Below, in pieces: positions 53,011-64,000 of a stretch of DNA of 64,000 nt. The notes beneath the pieces are model-generated. The model was not told the DNA's origin and ran no database searches. It worked only from the letters and a program-made list of their open reading frames with translations. Positions within the stretch are counted from its first letter, which is position 1. Each line of letters starts with the position of its first letter. Source of the DNA: Ecdyonurus torrentis (taxonomy: Eukaryota > Arthropoda > Insecta > Ephemeroptera > Heptageniidae); NCBI GenBank assembly GCA_949318235.1, contig OX439134.1, positions 31,561,749 to 31,625,748 of the forward strand. Reading direction: 5' to 3'. The position numbers were made by a program, and so were the translations under genes.

Positions 53011-54657
53011 CTGAGGTTTATCTGCACACACATAGCATGACCTGTGAGGAGGAATAAGGTGTCTCTCTGGTACCAGCACGAGGCCTCGAGGGTTAGGAGT
53101 GCTTTGCAAGTACACCTAAACATAACACACCATCATATTATATACTTAGTTACAGTATCACATGTTTATACAAAATATTATTTCACTGCTTTCAGTGAGC
53201 TTGAGGAAAATTAAAAATAACCAATAATAAAAAATTAAAAAAATAAAAACGAAGATCTAAAAACAAAAAAATGATAAGTAGAGAGTGCAAAAATAGTTTT
53301 TCGACTATTGCTATTATGTCGACTATTGCTAGTTTTATTTCATATCTCCACCAATCTCAATAAATGGAGCATTTTAAACCAGTAAAAAAAACAACCATTT
53401 GCTACTATTTTGAGCTTAGCGACTATAGCACAAAAAATCGACTATTTTTTTTACTATTTTGCACCTTTTTTTTTACGTTTTTAAGAAAATTTCTTGTAAA
53501 AACGTATCAAATTATTTGAAAATTTAATATTTATTATAAAAATATATTACACTTAAAATAAATTAATATTGATTCAATAAATTTTCATTTTTATCTGCCA
53601 AAAAATTGAAAATTAGTAAAACAAGATACAAGATACGGACACGCTCGTGGAATTTGAGTATTTAGAATTTACATACTTAAATGTCTCTTTAAGATTAAAT
53701 TAAATGAGTTTTTACTCACAAAATTACTTTTTTTATCATTCTATTTAGGCCTATATCAATTTAAGGAAAAAACCATCGCAGTTAGGATCAATGATAAAGA
53801 AAAGGATAGAAAAACCAGCAAGGGCCTTACCACAGTAGAAGTTCTATGGAGAGGTCGAGGTCTTGCATGGCACAGTATAATGTTATAAACGTTTCTTTAT
53901 AACTTGAGAGCTTTCGTCATATGATAATGACATTATCAATCAAAAGAGAAAATTACTTGAGCACATCACTGAGCAGTGTCTTGTCTTGTACTGCCGTGTT
54001 ATGCTCTTGCTGGTTTGGAGTTGGTGGAGAGGGGTGGGGGTGGAGTAGGGAATCTGGGAAGGAGTGTGAATGAGTGAGGGAAGGAGTGAGTGAGGGAAAA
54101 GGTGGGGAGGGGAGCGGGAATAGGGTATATTTTTGAAATATGTTAGCGAATATTAAGTCCAGGCAGCCCTTGGGCTTTTCTGGATCTTAATATATGTTGA
54201 TATGCTAATTCATATTGTCGTAATGTCGCATAGTTGGCTGGGCCCGGAATAGTGCGAAGTATTGTTGATTTATAACATAATTGGAAATTGTATTTAGGCT
54301 TATATAAATTTATATTTGAAAAATCGAATTTTTCCGGCTTTTTTTTTTTTTTTTTTTTTTTTTTGTATAAAATTGACTATTTATTGACTATTTGCACCAA
54401 AAATCATCGACTATATAGTCAACTATTTTGTCAAAATGATCGACTATTTTTGCGCTCTCTAATGATGAGAAAACATTTTAAAATACTAATGCAATTAAAA
54501 AAAAAAAAAAAAAATCACTAACAAGTGCAAGATTGACAACTCACCGTTTTACTTTCATCATAATTTTTCTGGAGGAGTTTGAAGGCTCTCATCACGACGA
54601 CAGCAGCGACGATGGCATTGGTGGTGGCAATAGCAGGGATAATGTTGCCAGCCATAG
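53011..54657 (-). pseudogene. Duplicated UBA2 exons 9 and 8 (partial copy C)
   Basis: Exon 9 copy 53011-53115 and exon 8 copy 54545-54657 keep their splice borders and reading frame, with only silent-looking changes from the true exons at 27.4 and 28.4 kb. The intron between them contains the same hAT-like MITE plus an extra Penelope-like insertion (53763-54290). No other UBA2 exons adjoin, so it cannot make UBA2. It is fused on its left to the SPOP exon at 52.1 kb and on its right to a fragment of the ribozyme unit. Confidence 0.85.
53763..54290 (-). mobile_element. 5'-truncated Penelope-like insertion in the duplicated UBA2 intron
   Basis: It contains the last ~55 residues of the GIY-YIG frame (PGPANYATLRQYELAYQHIL...), the 3' UTR and the same terminus (CTAACTGCGATGGTTTTTTCC). 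TATTTAGGCCTATATCAATTT and TATTTAGGCTTATATAAATTT flank it, an imperfect duplication of about 21 bp. It is absent from the equivalent intron at 28.1 kb and at 58.3 kb, so it arrived after the duplication. Confidence 0.85.
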
Positions 54658-54964
54658 CTAATCAAAACCACAGTAGTTTAGGAAAACATTGTATGGTCAA
54701 TTTAGGAGGGAGATTGCAAATCTGTAGCTATAGTGTTCCTATTTCCAGCATTTTAAAATAATTTCAGGTTATTTTTACACAAATTAACCTCTGATATTAT
54801 TAAAACAAAGAATTAATATCACCATTTGTTTACTTTGTTGTTTGTTTGTTTACATATGACAACAAATGTTGCATGTTTACAAAAAGTATGCAAACACAAA
54901 TATTAGTTGTATGTGCAAGACCAATGAAAAAAAAAAGAAAAAAAAAGGCCTATATTTAATATAT

Positions 54965-55195
54965 AATGCTGAGATGCTAGGCACATCGTATTTTATTTTG
55001 ACACTTTACCTCCATCCCTTTAACGTCTATTTTTTAACTAGCTAAAGCTAGAATATTTGAATCCTAGTCCCAATTTACTATATCAATTAGAGAATTTGCG
55101 CGTTTCATTAATTTTCAATTCAACGTACTCTAATCTCTACCAACTATTTTCTAAATATTTTTTTAAACATTAATTCTAACCGCGATGGTTTTTTC
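54965..55195 (+). mobile_element. Inverted 3' fragment of the ribozyme-bearing unit
   Basis: It is the reverse complement of the 3' part of the 28.8-29.0 kb unit, from GAGATGCTAGGCACATCG to CTAAATATTTTTTTAA. It then continues into CTAACCGCGATGGTTTTTTCC. It starts downstream of the hammerhead, so the ribozyme is missing. This copy shows the unit's 3' end joined to the Penelope-type terminus. Confidence 0.8.
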
Positions 55196-55212
55196 CTTAT
55201 ACGCATATATTT

Positions 55213-55248
<36 letters not shown>

Positions 55249-55262
55249 GGCCTATATATATA

Positions 55263-55500
55263 TCAGTGGCGTAGCCAGGGGGGAGGTTTTGGGGGTTCAA
55301 ACCCCCCCCTGTGGATTTGGAAAAGATATAAAAAAATAAAAATTTGATCCTAAATTTTGTAAGAAAAATAGCATTTTAGAGGGGGAAAATCTTCAAAAAA
55401 TTTTCTCGCTTCGCTCGAATATCGAAATGTACAGTATTTAAATTTACTTCTTCAAGCCCCAGTAAACCGAAAAAAAAAAGTTGAGTTTTCTTTATAATAT
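55263..55500. repeat. Repeat fragment beginning CAGTGGCGTAGCCAGG
   Basis: The CAGTGGCGTAGCC...GTTTTGGGGGTTCAAACCCC start is a repeat terminus often met in invertebrate genomes. The region also holds TTCTCGCTTCGCTCG. I see no coding frame and do not assign a class. Confidence 0.5.
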
Positions 55501-55899
55501 GATAGGGTAGGTTGACCCAAGTTGCGTGATGGTCATTTGACCTGCGTGCGGTTCTCCGTGTTGCGTATATCCCGCATAAAGACAATCTTGTGTGACGTCA
55601 CCCAAGACAAACAAGCTGCCGCGATATAGCAGTTTTGCAGTAAATAGAGCAAATAGAGTAAATATAGCAGTTTGCAAGAATCGCTGTCAATTTGTCTGTG
55701 TTCAATGTAGCAGATACAAAATTTGCATTCGGGGCTAAAACGAACGAAGGTAGATGAATCTGGAAATCGATTTTCGATATCTTATGTGGATCGCGAGTTT
55801 TATCGGTGCAAACACAAATAAATCGCGAGTAAGGGGGTGAGAAAAGTACAAAAACAGAATCATCCGATTTGGGAAAATGAGGTATCGTTTCCGGGTTAA
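55501..55899. other. Unique-looking GC-richer spacer between duplicate copies
   Basis: Higher GC than its surroundings. Short minus-strand frames occur (55598-55947) but share no recognisable domain and lack splice or start support. Confidence 0.35.
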
Positions 55900-56155
55900 C
55901 TTGACGTGCCAAAGAGAGTGGTGACAGTTAAAAGGTTCTAATTTCACCCCCTCACGAGTTTAGGGGTAGTTTACCCCTGAAATTCACGTTCTCGTATCGG
56001 GATGCAACAAACGTGGAAATTTGGATGCCTTGACACGCCAAACACTATGGTGACCATTACAATGTTCTTATTTCACTCCCTTACGAGTTTAGGGGTAGTT
56101 TACCCCTGAAATTCAAGTTCTCGTATCGGGACGCAACAAATGTGGAAATTTGGGC
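55900..56155. repeat. Two tandem 129-bp repeats
   Basis: ACGAGTTTAGGGGTAGTTTA, CCCCTGAAATTCA.GTTCTCG and CAACAAA.GTGGAAATTTGG recur with a 129-base spacing. TTTAGGGGTA...TACCCCTGAA also forms a short inverted pair within each copy. Confidence 0.8.
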
Positions 56156-56491
56156 ACACGCAGACTGATTTTTTATTGATTTATTTCTTGTGCCGAAAAC
56201 TATTCACTGTGTATTTTAGTATCTCTATGCTAGTAAGTTTTTTTTTTCCCACCGTACTGTGGGCATATTTGTATAGTAAGACCAATGCTGATTTTCTCAA
56301 TCTATTTAAATTTAAGAATCTAAAATTTTAAGACAATAATCTAAGCCTATACTTGTATTATGACTGTACGACAAAACAAATGAATAAAGAATTTTGATTT
56401 TGTGACAACCAAGAATCTAAAACAATGGTGCAATTTTAATATTTTAATAATAAAATAAAAATGAGATAATTTTTGCATAGAATGTATATCA

Positions 56492-56785
<294 letters not shown>

Positions 56786-58939
56786 TCATAACAAATATAC
56801 ATTAATTAAATGTTATATATATATATGCAAAGTTGATTTATAAAACCTAGCTTTGTAGCTAAACAAAAGCAAAACTAAGTGATACTACAAAATAGATAGG
56901 AAACTAAATCATTGTGGTTAAGAATATGATAAATTTAAAAGAAAGGGATCAGCAAGGGCCTTACCATAGTGAAGAGAGTTCAATGGTTTGGGGAAAGTAT
57001 ATTTCCGTACTTTTTTTACTGATTTATATTTGGGGCTCTCTTCACTATGGTAAGACCCTTGCTGATTTTTCCTTTCTTCTCTTTTAACTGTATGAAAAAT
57101 TAGTTGATATTTATAGAATTAATAAAAAAACAAACACATAGGCAGATTAGTAAAAATTGGGCAATGGGAGATAATAATGAGCTTAGACTAACAGGGATGC
57201 CAATATAATCATTTCAAACTCAGGTAAAATAATATTAACTCAAAGCATTGATTAATTAAAGTGTATGTATGTAATATAACACTAAAAATAAGGGGACAAA
57301 ATCAATAGCTCTGATGAACCATATGAGTGAAAAATGATTGTTGTCCTTCTTTAACTTAATTTTAAATCAATTTACGATTAACAGAACTATTTTTGGTAAT
57401 TATCAATCTATTATCCTAAATAATGAAAAAGTAAGTTGACAAGGGCTTTAAGAGACATTTTGACAATTTTCTGCAGGACATAGTAGCACCGTGATGTGTA
57501 GATTTAGAGGACGTTGATGTACACTCCTGACGTACCTGAGGTTTATCTGCACACACATAGCATGACCTGTGAGGAGGAATAAGGTGTCTCTCTGGTACCA
57601 GCACGAGGCCTCGAGGGTTAGGAGTGCTTTGCAAGTACACCTAAACATAACACACCATCATATTATATACTTAGTTACAGTATCACATGTTTATACAAAA
57701 TATTATTTCACTGCTTTCAGTGAGCTTGAGGAAAATTAAAAATAACCAATAATAAAAAATTAAAAAAATAAAAACGAAGATCTAAAAACAAAAAAATGAT
57801 AAGTAGAGAGTGCAAAAATAGTTTTTCGACTATTGCTATTATGTCGACTATTGCTAGTTTTATTTCATATCTCCACCAATCTCAATAAATGGAGCATTTT
57901 AAACCAGTAAAAAAAACAACCATTTGCTACTATTTTGAGCTTAGCGACTATAGCACAAAAAATCGACTATTTTTTTTACTATTTTGCACCTTTTTTTTTA
58001 CGTTTTTAAGAAAATTTCTTGTAAAAACGTATCAAATTATTTGAAAATTTAATATTTATTATAAAAATATATTACACTTAAAATAAATTAATATTGATTC
58101 AATAAATTTTCATTTTTATCTGCCAAAAAATTGAAAATTAGTAAAACAAGATACAAGATACGGACACGCTCGTGGAATTTGAGTATTTAGAATTTACATA
58201 CTAAAATGTCTCTTTAAGATTAAATTAAATGAGTTTTTACTCACAAAATTACTTTTTTTATCATTCTATTTAGGCCTATATAAATTTATATTTGAAAAAT
58301 CGAATTTTTCCGACTTTTTTTGTATAAAATTGACTATTTATTGACTATTTGCACCAGAAATCATCGACTATATAGTCAACTATTTTGTCAAAATGGTCGA
58401 CTATTTTTGCGCTCTCTAATGATGAGAAAACATTTTAAAATACTAATGCAATTAAAAAAAAAAAAAAAAATCACGAACAAGTGCAAGATTGACAACTCAC
58501 CGTTTTACTTTCATCATAATTTTTCTGGAGGAGTTTGAAGGCTCTCATCACGACGACAGCAGCGACGATGGCATTGGTGGTGGCAATAGCAGGGATAATG
58601 TTGCCAGCCATAGCTAATCAAAACCACAGTAGTTTAGGAAAACATTGTATGGTCAATTTAGGAGGGAGATTGCAAATCTGTAGCTATAGTGTTCCTATTT
58701 CCAGCATTTTAAAAAACAATCAGGTTATTTTTACACAAATTAACCTCTGATATTATTAAAACAAAGAATTAATATCACCATTTGTTTACTTTGTTGTTTG
58801 TTTGTTTACATATGACAACAAATGTTGCATGTTTACAAAAAGTATGCAAACACAAATACCGTATCAGTTGTATGTGCAGGACCAATGAAAAAAAAATAGG
58901 CCTATATTATATTATATATATATATATATATAAGTTTAA

Positions 58940-59490
58940 AAAAAATATTTAGAAAATAGTTGGTAGAGATTAGAGCACGTTGAATTGAAAATTAATAAAA
59001 CGCGAAAATTCTCTAATTTAAATAGTAAATTGGGACTAGGGATCAAATATTCTAGCTTGAGCTAGTTAAAAAGTAGACGTTAAAGGGATGGAGGTATAGT
59101 GTCAAAATAAAATACGATGTGCCTAGCATCTCACGTTCTCACACTACATCAAAGACACAACATTATAAAACAGCATCAGACTTACTCTTTGCCTTAGACC
59201 GGTTTCGTCCTTTACCTAGGACTCATCAGTAAGGCTCGGCAGAGAGCTCTGTACAGCTAGAGATGGCTCACACCACATCTGCTAACTGACTGAGCTGAGG
59301 AAGCAAGTGGCAGTCGCGTTTTTATACGCGATGCCCCCGCAGCTGCACGCGCTGATTGGTTAAAATCGCGCGTGCAAACTCGGCTTGCTGTTTAAAACCT
59401 CTCATCCTCACACTGTAATATAAAATCGTGTCTAAGAGGGGTGTAAGACAGGCAGCCAGCAAGCAATAGTGTCCTCCCCCACTTCCCATA
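58940..59490 (-). mobile_element. Ribozyme-bearing unit, copy 2 (duplicated with UBA2 intron 7)
   Basis: Same position relative to exon 8 as copy 1, so it was copied with the intron. The TATA box is near 59318-59326. Confidence 0.75.
59185..59244 (-). ncRNA. Hammerhead ribozyme, copy 2
   Basis: Identical to the copy at 29078-29137 in all core and stem positions; expected cleavage after the base at 59197. Confidence 0.9.
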
Positions 59491-59867
59491 TATATATAGG
59501 CCTATATATACCTATATATATTCTTAACTACTGTAAAAAAATTCTTAAGTTCATAAACTCGGTTTACTTGTTACTAAAAATGCACATTACATTTGAATAC
59601 TGTATCCACAGTTGATCAACCTTTTAGTAGCAGAAAACAAGGTTTACGAGCAGCATAAATGTCACAAAAATCTTGGACAACTGTGCAACACTGTCAGCAA
59701 ACACTCTGGCGCACTCTGCGACACTCCATACACGTTGGTCTTTAAGTCCTGCGGGGGCATCACCACTGCCACCAGCCACTGCAATCAATAATCATCTTAT
59801 AAGTCAACTGGTCAATAAAGTCTAGCAAAAATATGTAGCTTAATTTAAGGGGGAAAAAAATCACGGT

Positions 59868-60570
59868 TAGGATCAATATCAAAGAAAAGGATAGAAATAC
59901 CAGCAAGAGCCTTACCACAGAAGTAGTAAGGAGAAGTCGAGGTCTCATGTGGCACACAGTTTTAGTTATAATGTTTATATAAGTGAGAGCTTTTGTCATT
60001 GTAATAACATTATCAATCAAAGTAGAGATTTACTTGAGCACATCACTGAGTAGAGTATTGTCTTGTATTGTACTGTGATATGTTCAGGCAAATCTCTTCA
60101 GTATTGATTTTTACAAAAGTTAGCAGCTTCAGTAGCCAGTTTAATGTAATTCTAATGTACAGTATATCGATGTTGGGATGCAGAAATGCGACCGATGAGA
60201 AAAATCATGAGTAAAAACCTCATGATTTTTCTCATCGGTCGCATTTCTGCATCCCAACATCGATATATTAATAATAATATTAAAAAAAAAAAAAAAAACT
60301 GATTTCAATGTAACTGGCTACTGAAGCTGTGAACTTTTATACAAATCAATCAAAGAAGAGATTTACTTGAGCACATCACTGAACAGCATGTAGTCTTGTA
60401 CTGTACTGTAATGTGCTCAAGTAATTTTCTTCTTTGATTGATAATGTCACTACAATAATGAATGCTCTCAGTGATATAAACATTATAACGAAACAGTAAA
60501 CTGTGGTGTGCCACGTCAGACCTCGACCTCTCCATACAACTTCTACTGTGGACTCTAGCTGGTATTTCTA
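59868..60570. mobile_element. GGATAG-group fold-back, duplicated copy
   Basis: Equivalent to 30235-30845, but its central region has gained the hairpin 60164-60267. Confidence 0.8.
60164..60267. mobile_element. Perfect ~100-bp palindromic insertion, ATATCGATGTTGG ends
   Basis: Arms CGATGTTGGGATGCAGAAAT, GCGACCGATGAGAAAAATCA and their exact complements fold around a TAAAAAC-type loop. The equivalent site at 30525-30540 reads GTACAGTATATATTAATAAT without it, so this is a recent insertion. The target duplication is ATAT or TA (not resolvable). Confidence 0.9.
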
Positions 60571-61930
60571 TTTTTTTTATTTTTTTAATATTGATCATTA
60601 TGAGTTAGCAATTCAAGCGTTTTTTTATTGATAATTATTCTGCCTGTACGCAAAAATCTCTGATAGAAACAAAATAACAAGACTTGAGACTAGCTGCAAG
60701 CTCTACATTTGCAAAAACACAACAGGCCAATAAAGTCAGTAACTAGACGCACCTGCATCAGGTAGATTGCCCCACTCCAGAGGTGTAGGTGGACGTCTTC
60801 TCTCCCACAGACGCTCCATGCTCAGCAAGTACTTGATATCATCGTGGAACAACTTGCGGAACAGTTTCTCAGCGTCGTAACCATGAGCCTTCGCCCACTG
60901 ACGTGTTGATGTTCTCTCTACGTTGCCGTCTTCTTGAGCTTTTGATGACATAGCACCTTCTCCTGCATCACCTGGTAAACACAAACATACAGTTTTATTG
61001 TCTTGCGTGTGCATATGTCAAGATTGACTTAAAGCTTCAAGTTATACTAACGATGTTTGTAAAGCCTGTTTTTCGTGCCCCAATCCACAAAACAAATGAC
61101 AATCACCTAATGCTTTTTAAATGGAATTGCGCATTTTTTGGGAGCAAGGGAACTGGGTTTATGAACATCACTACTGTGTTTTGTAAGCTAGGAATACACA
61201 ACATTGGGCTCTATCAGATGCACTAATATTCCAGCTTTTCATCAAAACTAAGAATCATGGAAGTAATTGAGGCTTCATAATAATAGGCTCAACAATATCT
61301 AATTGAATTACAAATCCTTTATTATTATTACTGTATTTATTTATTTGTTTCTATTTTAATCACATCAGCAAGTTTGTTTGCACTATTGATGTAAAATGGA
61401 ATGACTTTGGCGTGATATGGTGACTTTGCTACCCCATATTTTTCACTTCCTATTACTCCACCGTCCCTTCCATGTTTTCCGTCTCCCTGTGTAAATTTGT
61501 AGACAAGCATGATTCAAGCTTTTACACTAGCGCCGTGATTGGCAGCCAAAATAACTATATTACAAATACTGCTTTACAAAGGTTTGAGGTCTTGTTGTCA
61601 CTAAGCGCAAGAATTCCGAGTAGTTATCTCTGTCTACATCATACATTATTTTGTTTCTGACCTTTAGTCAGCCTTATCAATCCTTATCATATTTTAGTTC
61701 AAATTGCCCCCATGCATATCGCAGTGTTCCCTAGAGATGGAAATTTAAAACAGAGTGTCTAAAAAATCAGCCAAGAGTTGGAAGACATGTAACTCAATAA
61801 TACTTGCTAATACTCAAGTCTATCAAACGTGTAGTTAATGAATGATGAAGCACTCACCGACAGCTTCAGGGTCTGCTGTATCAGGTGACACATCCTCATC
61901 AGGGTCTTCCTCTCCAAACAATTGACTGTA

Positions 61931-61964
<34 letters not shown>

Positions 61965-62277
61965 TAAATGATTGTTATTGTATGATGATCTATCACCAAA
62001 GTAAAGTTTAAGCACAATTTACATGACAGTTAGATAATCCACATTAAATAATAACATACTTGAACAGATGTTTGGCCCACACAATGCAGTGAATGGGTTC
62101 TGATGGAGTGTTTCTGATGGTACAACCGGGGAATGTGCGTTGAGCTTGACGTGGCTGACATTCATAGCACTCGGTCTTGCCTTTCAGAATCACCTAAAAC
62201 AGCAGCAGTCAACAAAATTAAGTTTTTTATTGATGGGCTAATTTAATGACATGTGCTAAGGAGTGAGTTACCTGAAC

Positions 62278-62447
62278 ATATATCGATGCTTACCCGTCGA
62301 AGTGAACCAACTACACTTTACAAATTCCAAGTTCCCCCATCTAGTTCGCATGTTAAAACGTGTAGAAGCGCCAAACGCAGATCGTTCATTTTGAGTGAAA
62401 TTTGTAAAGTGTAGTTCGTTCACTTTGACGGGTAAACATCAATATGT
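62278..62447. mobile_element. ATATCGATGCTTACCCGT palindrome, duplicated copy
   Basis: Equivalent to 32537-32705, with a few base changes. Confidence 0.85.
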
Positions 62448-63050
62448 TTATATCTGAAATATTTTGTATCATTTTTCCATGTAACTTTAAGCCATGTATA
62501 TATAATAAATACCGTTAGTAAATACCATAAATTACCATTTATTAGTGATTTCAATGTTTTTAAAAAGAAATTGAAATCGTTCTTATTAAATAATTCATTT
62601 GATAACTTACAAGAATTTTATGATTTTTAAATGTTTAGTATAAATAAATAAATAAATTGTCAAAGTCAGGGCCCTAGAGTGAGCCCACAGCTATGTTTTT
62701 ATTGATTTTAATATGAATGTAAAAGTAGCACCAATTGTGCATAATAGTATGCAAGTGTTTTGACTTTTTCTGTCTGTTAATTAACCTTGACATATTAACC
62801 TTGTATATTGTATAAGATTGAAGGAAAGAGAGAAATAAAGAAATTTTGAATGATATGTTCTAATTCTTTGCGTTTAATGAGTAAATAAACAAATTTGAAA
62901 TTTCGGTATATTATCAATGAGAAGCAAAATTAAACCAGCATGGTTAAGTTAATGATATAAGGGAACCCAGCAAGTGCTTTACCATAGTGGAGGGAGTCCC
63001 ATAGTTTGACAAAAATATTGCAAGCACACAGAAAAAAAATAATAATAATA

Positions 63051-63950
<900 letters not shown>

Positions 63951-63956
63951 ATATAT

Positions 63957-64000
63957 ACAATAATAACAAGCTTTGTTAGTTCAGGGACCCCGCAAAAGAG
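63957..64000. repeat. Resumption of the UBA2 intron 3 duplication
   Basis: Matches 33326-33369 (CAATAATAACAAGCTTTGTT...), showing that the duplication continues past the window edge. Confidence 0.85.

Larger units (their letters stand above)
57536..62193 (-). pseudogene. Duplicated UBA2 exons 9 to 4 (partial copy B), exon 7 broken
   Basis: Exon copies: 57536-57640 (9), 58501-58613 (8), 59671-59778 (7, only its first 108 bases), 60753-60971 (6), 61858-61925 (5) and 62060-62193 (4). Coding sequence is almost identical to the functional gene, including the catalytic-cysteine exon. About 466 bases equivalent to 29564-30030 are deleted, removing the rest of exon 7 and its donor, so a normal UBA2 message is impossible. 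Homology continues past exon 4 to the end of the window. The introns carry the same insertions as the parent plus a new hairpin (60164-60267). Confidence 0.88.

Noticed and set aside
55598..55947. Minus-strand frames of 70-104 residues
   Set aside because: There is no recognisable domain, the frames overlap each other, and part is made of a 129-bp tandem repeat.

Overview
This is an AT-rich, intron- and transposon-dense stretch of an animal nuclear genome. Every confident gene is a spliced metazoan gene on the minus strand. There is no prokaryotic gene organisation. Long (GA)n, (AT)n and poly(T) tracts, a Penelope-like retroelement, LINE tails and many inverted-repeat elements fit a marine-type invertebrate, perhaps a lophotrochozoan. 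I cannot name the species from the sequence.

Layout. Positions 1-15.4 kb are repeats and AT-rich DNA with one possible small plus-strand exon (14.55 kb). At 15.45-15.69 kb is the first coding exon of a secreted somatomedin-B protein resembling SBSPON. From 16 to 21.3 kb there are only repeats: a LINE 3' end, a tRNA-like SINE head and several MITE-like palindromes. A complete 13-exon UBA2 gene (SUMO E1 subunit) runs from its ATG at 38410 to its stop at 21440. All 13 exons have GT/AG borders and sum to 1893 nt, an uninterrupted frame of 630 codons plus stop. Its introns are packed with transposons, including a four-level nest at 35.1-37.4 kb. A hAT-like element (38.5-40.1 kb) lies just upstream of the start codon. 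From 44.16 to 52.23 kb are the last four exons of SPOP, a CUL3 ubiquitin-ligase adaptor; its 5' exons are not in the window. The SPOP introns carry a 28-copy 56-bp satellite, a hAT-like element at a splice donor, and a Penelope-like insertion with a GIY-YIG endonuclease reading frame and a 12-bp target duplication.

From 51.5 kb to the end the window is mostly duplicated material. A chimeric unit joins the SPOP MATH-end exon to UBA2 intron/exon sequence and occurs twice about 4.5 kb apart. The second copy continues through UBA2 exons 9 to 4, with exon 7 truncated. These copies are nearly identical to the real UBA2 exons, so they are either a very recent duplication or an assembly artefact.

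The most notable non-coding content is three intact hammerhead ribozymes (minus strand, 29.1, 59.2 and 63.6 kb). Each sits downstream of a TATA-type promoter in a repeat whose 3' terminus matches that of the Penelope-like element, which suggests a ribozyme-bearing retroelement system. A second theme is that several inverted-repeat element groups share only their termini (ATATYGATG; ACACGGAnAAAAATA; AAGGATAGAAACCAGCAAGG) while their interiors differ completely.
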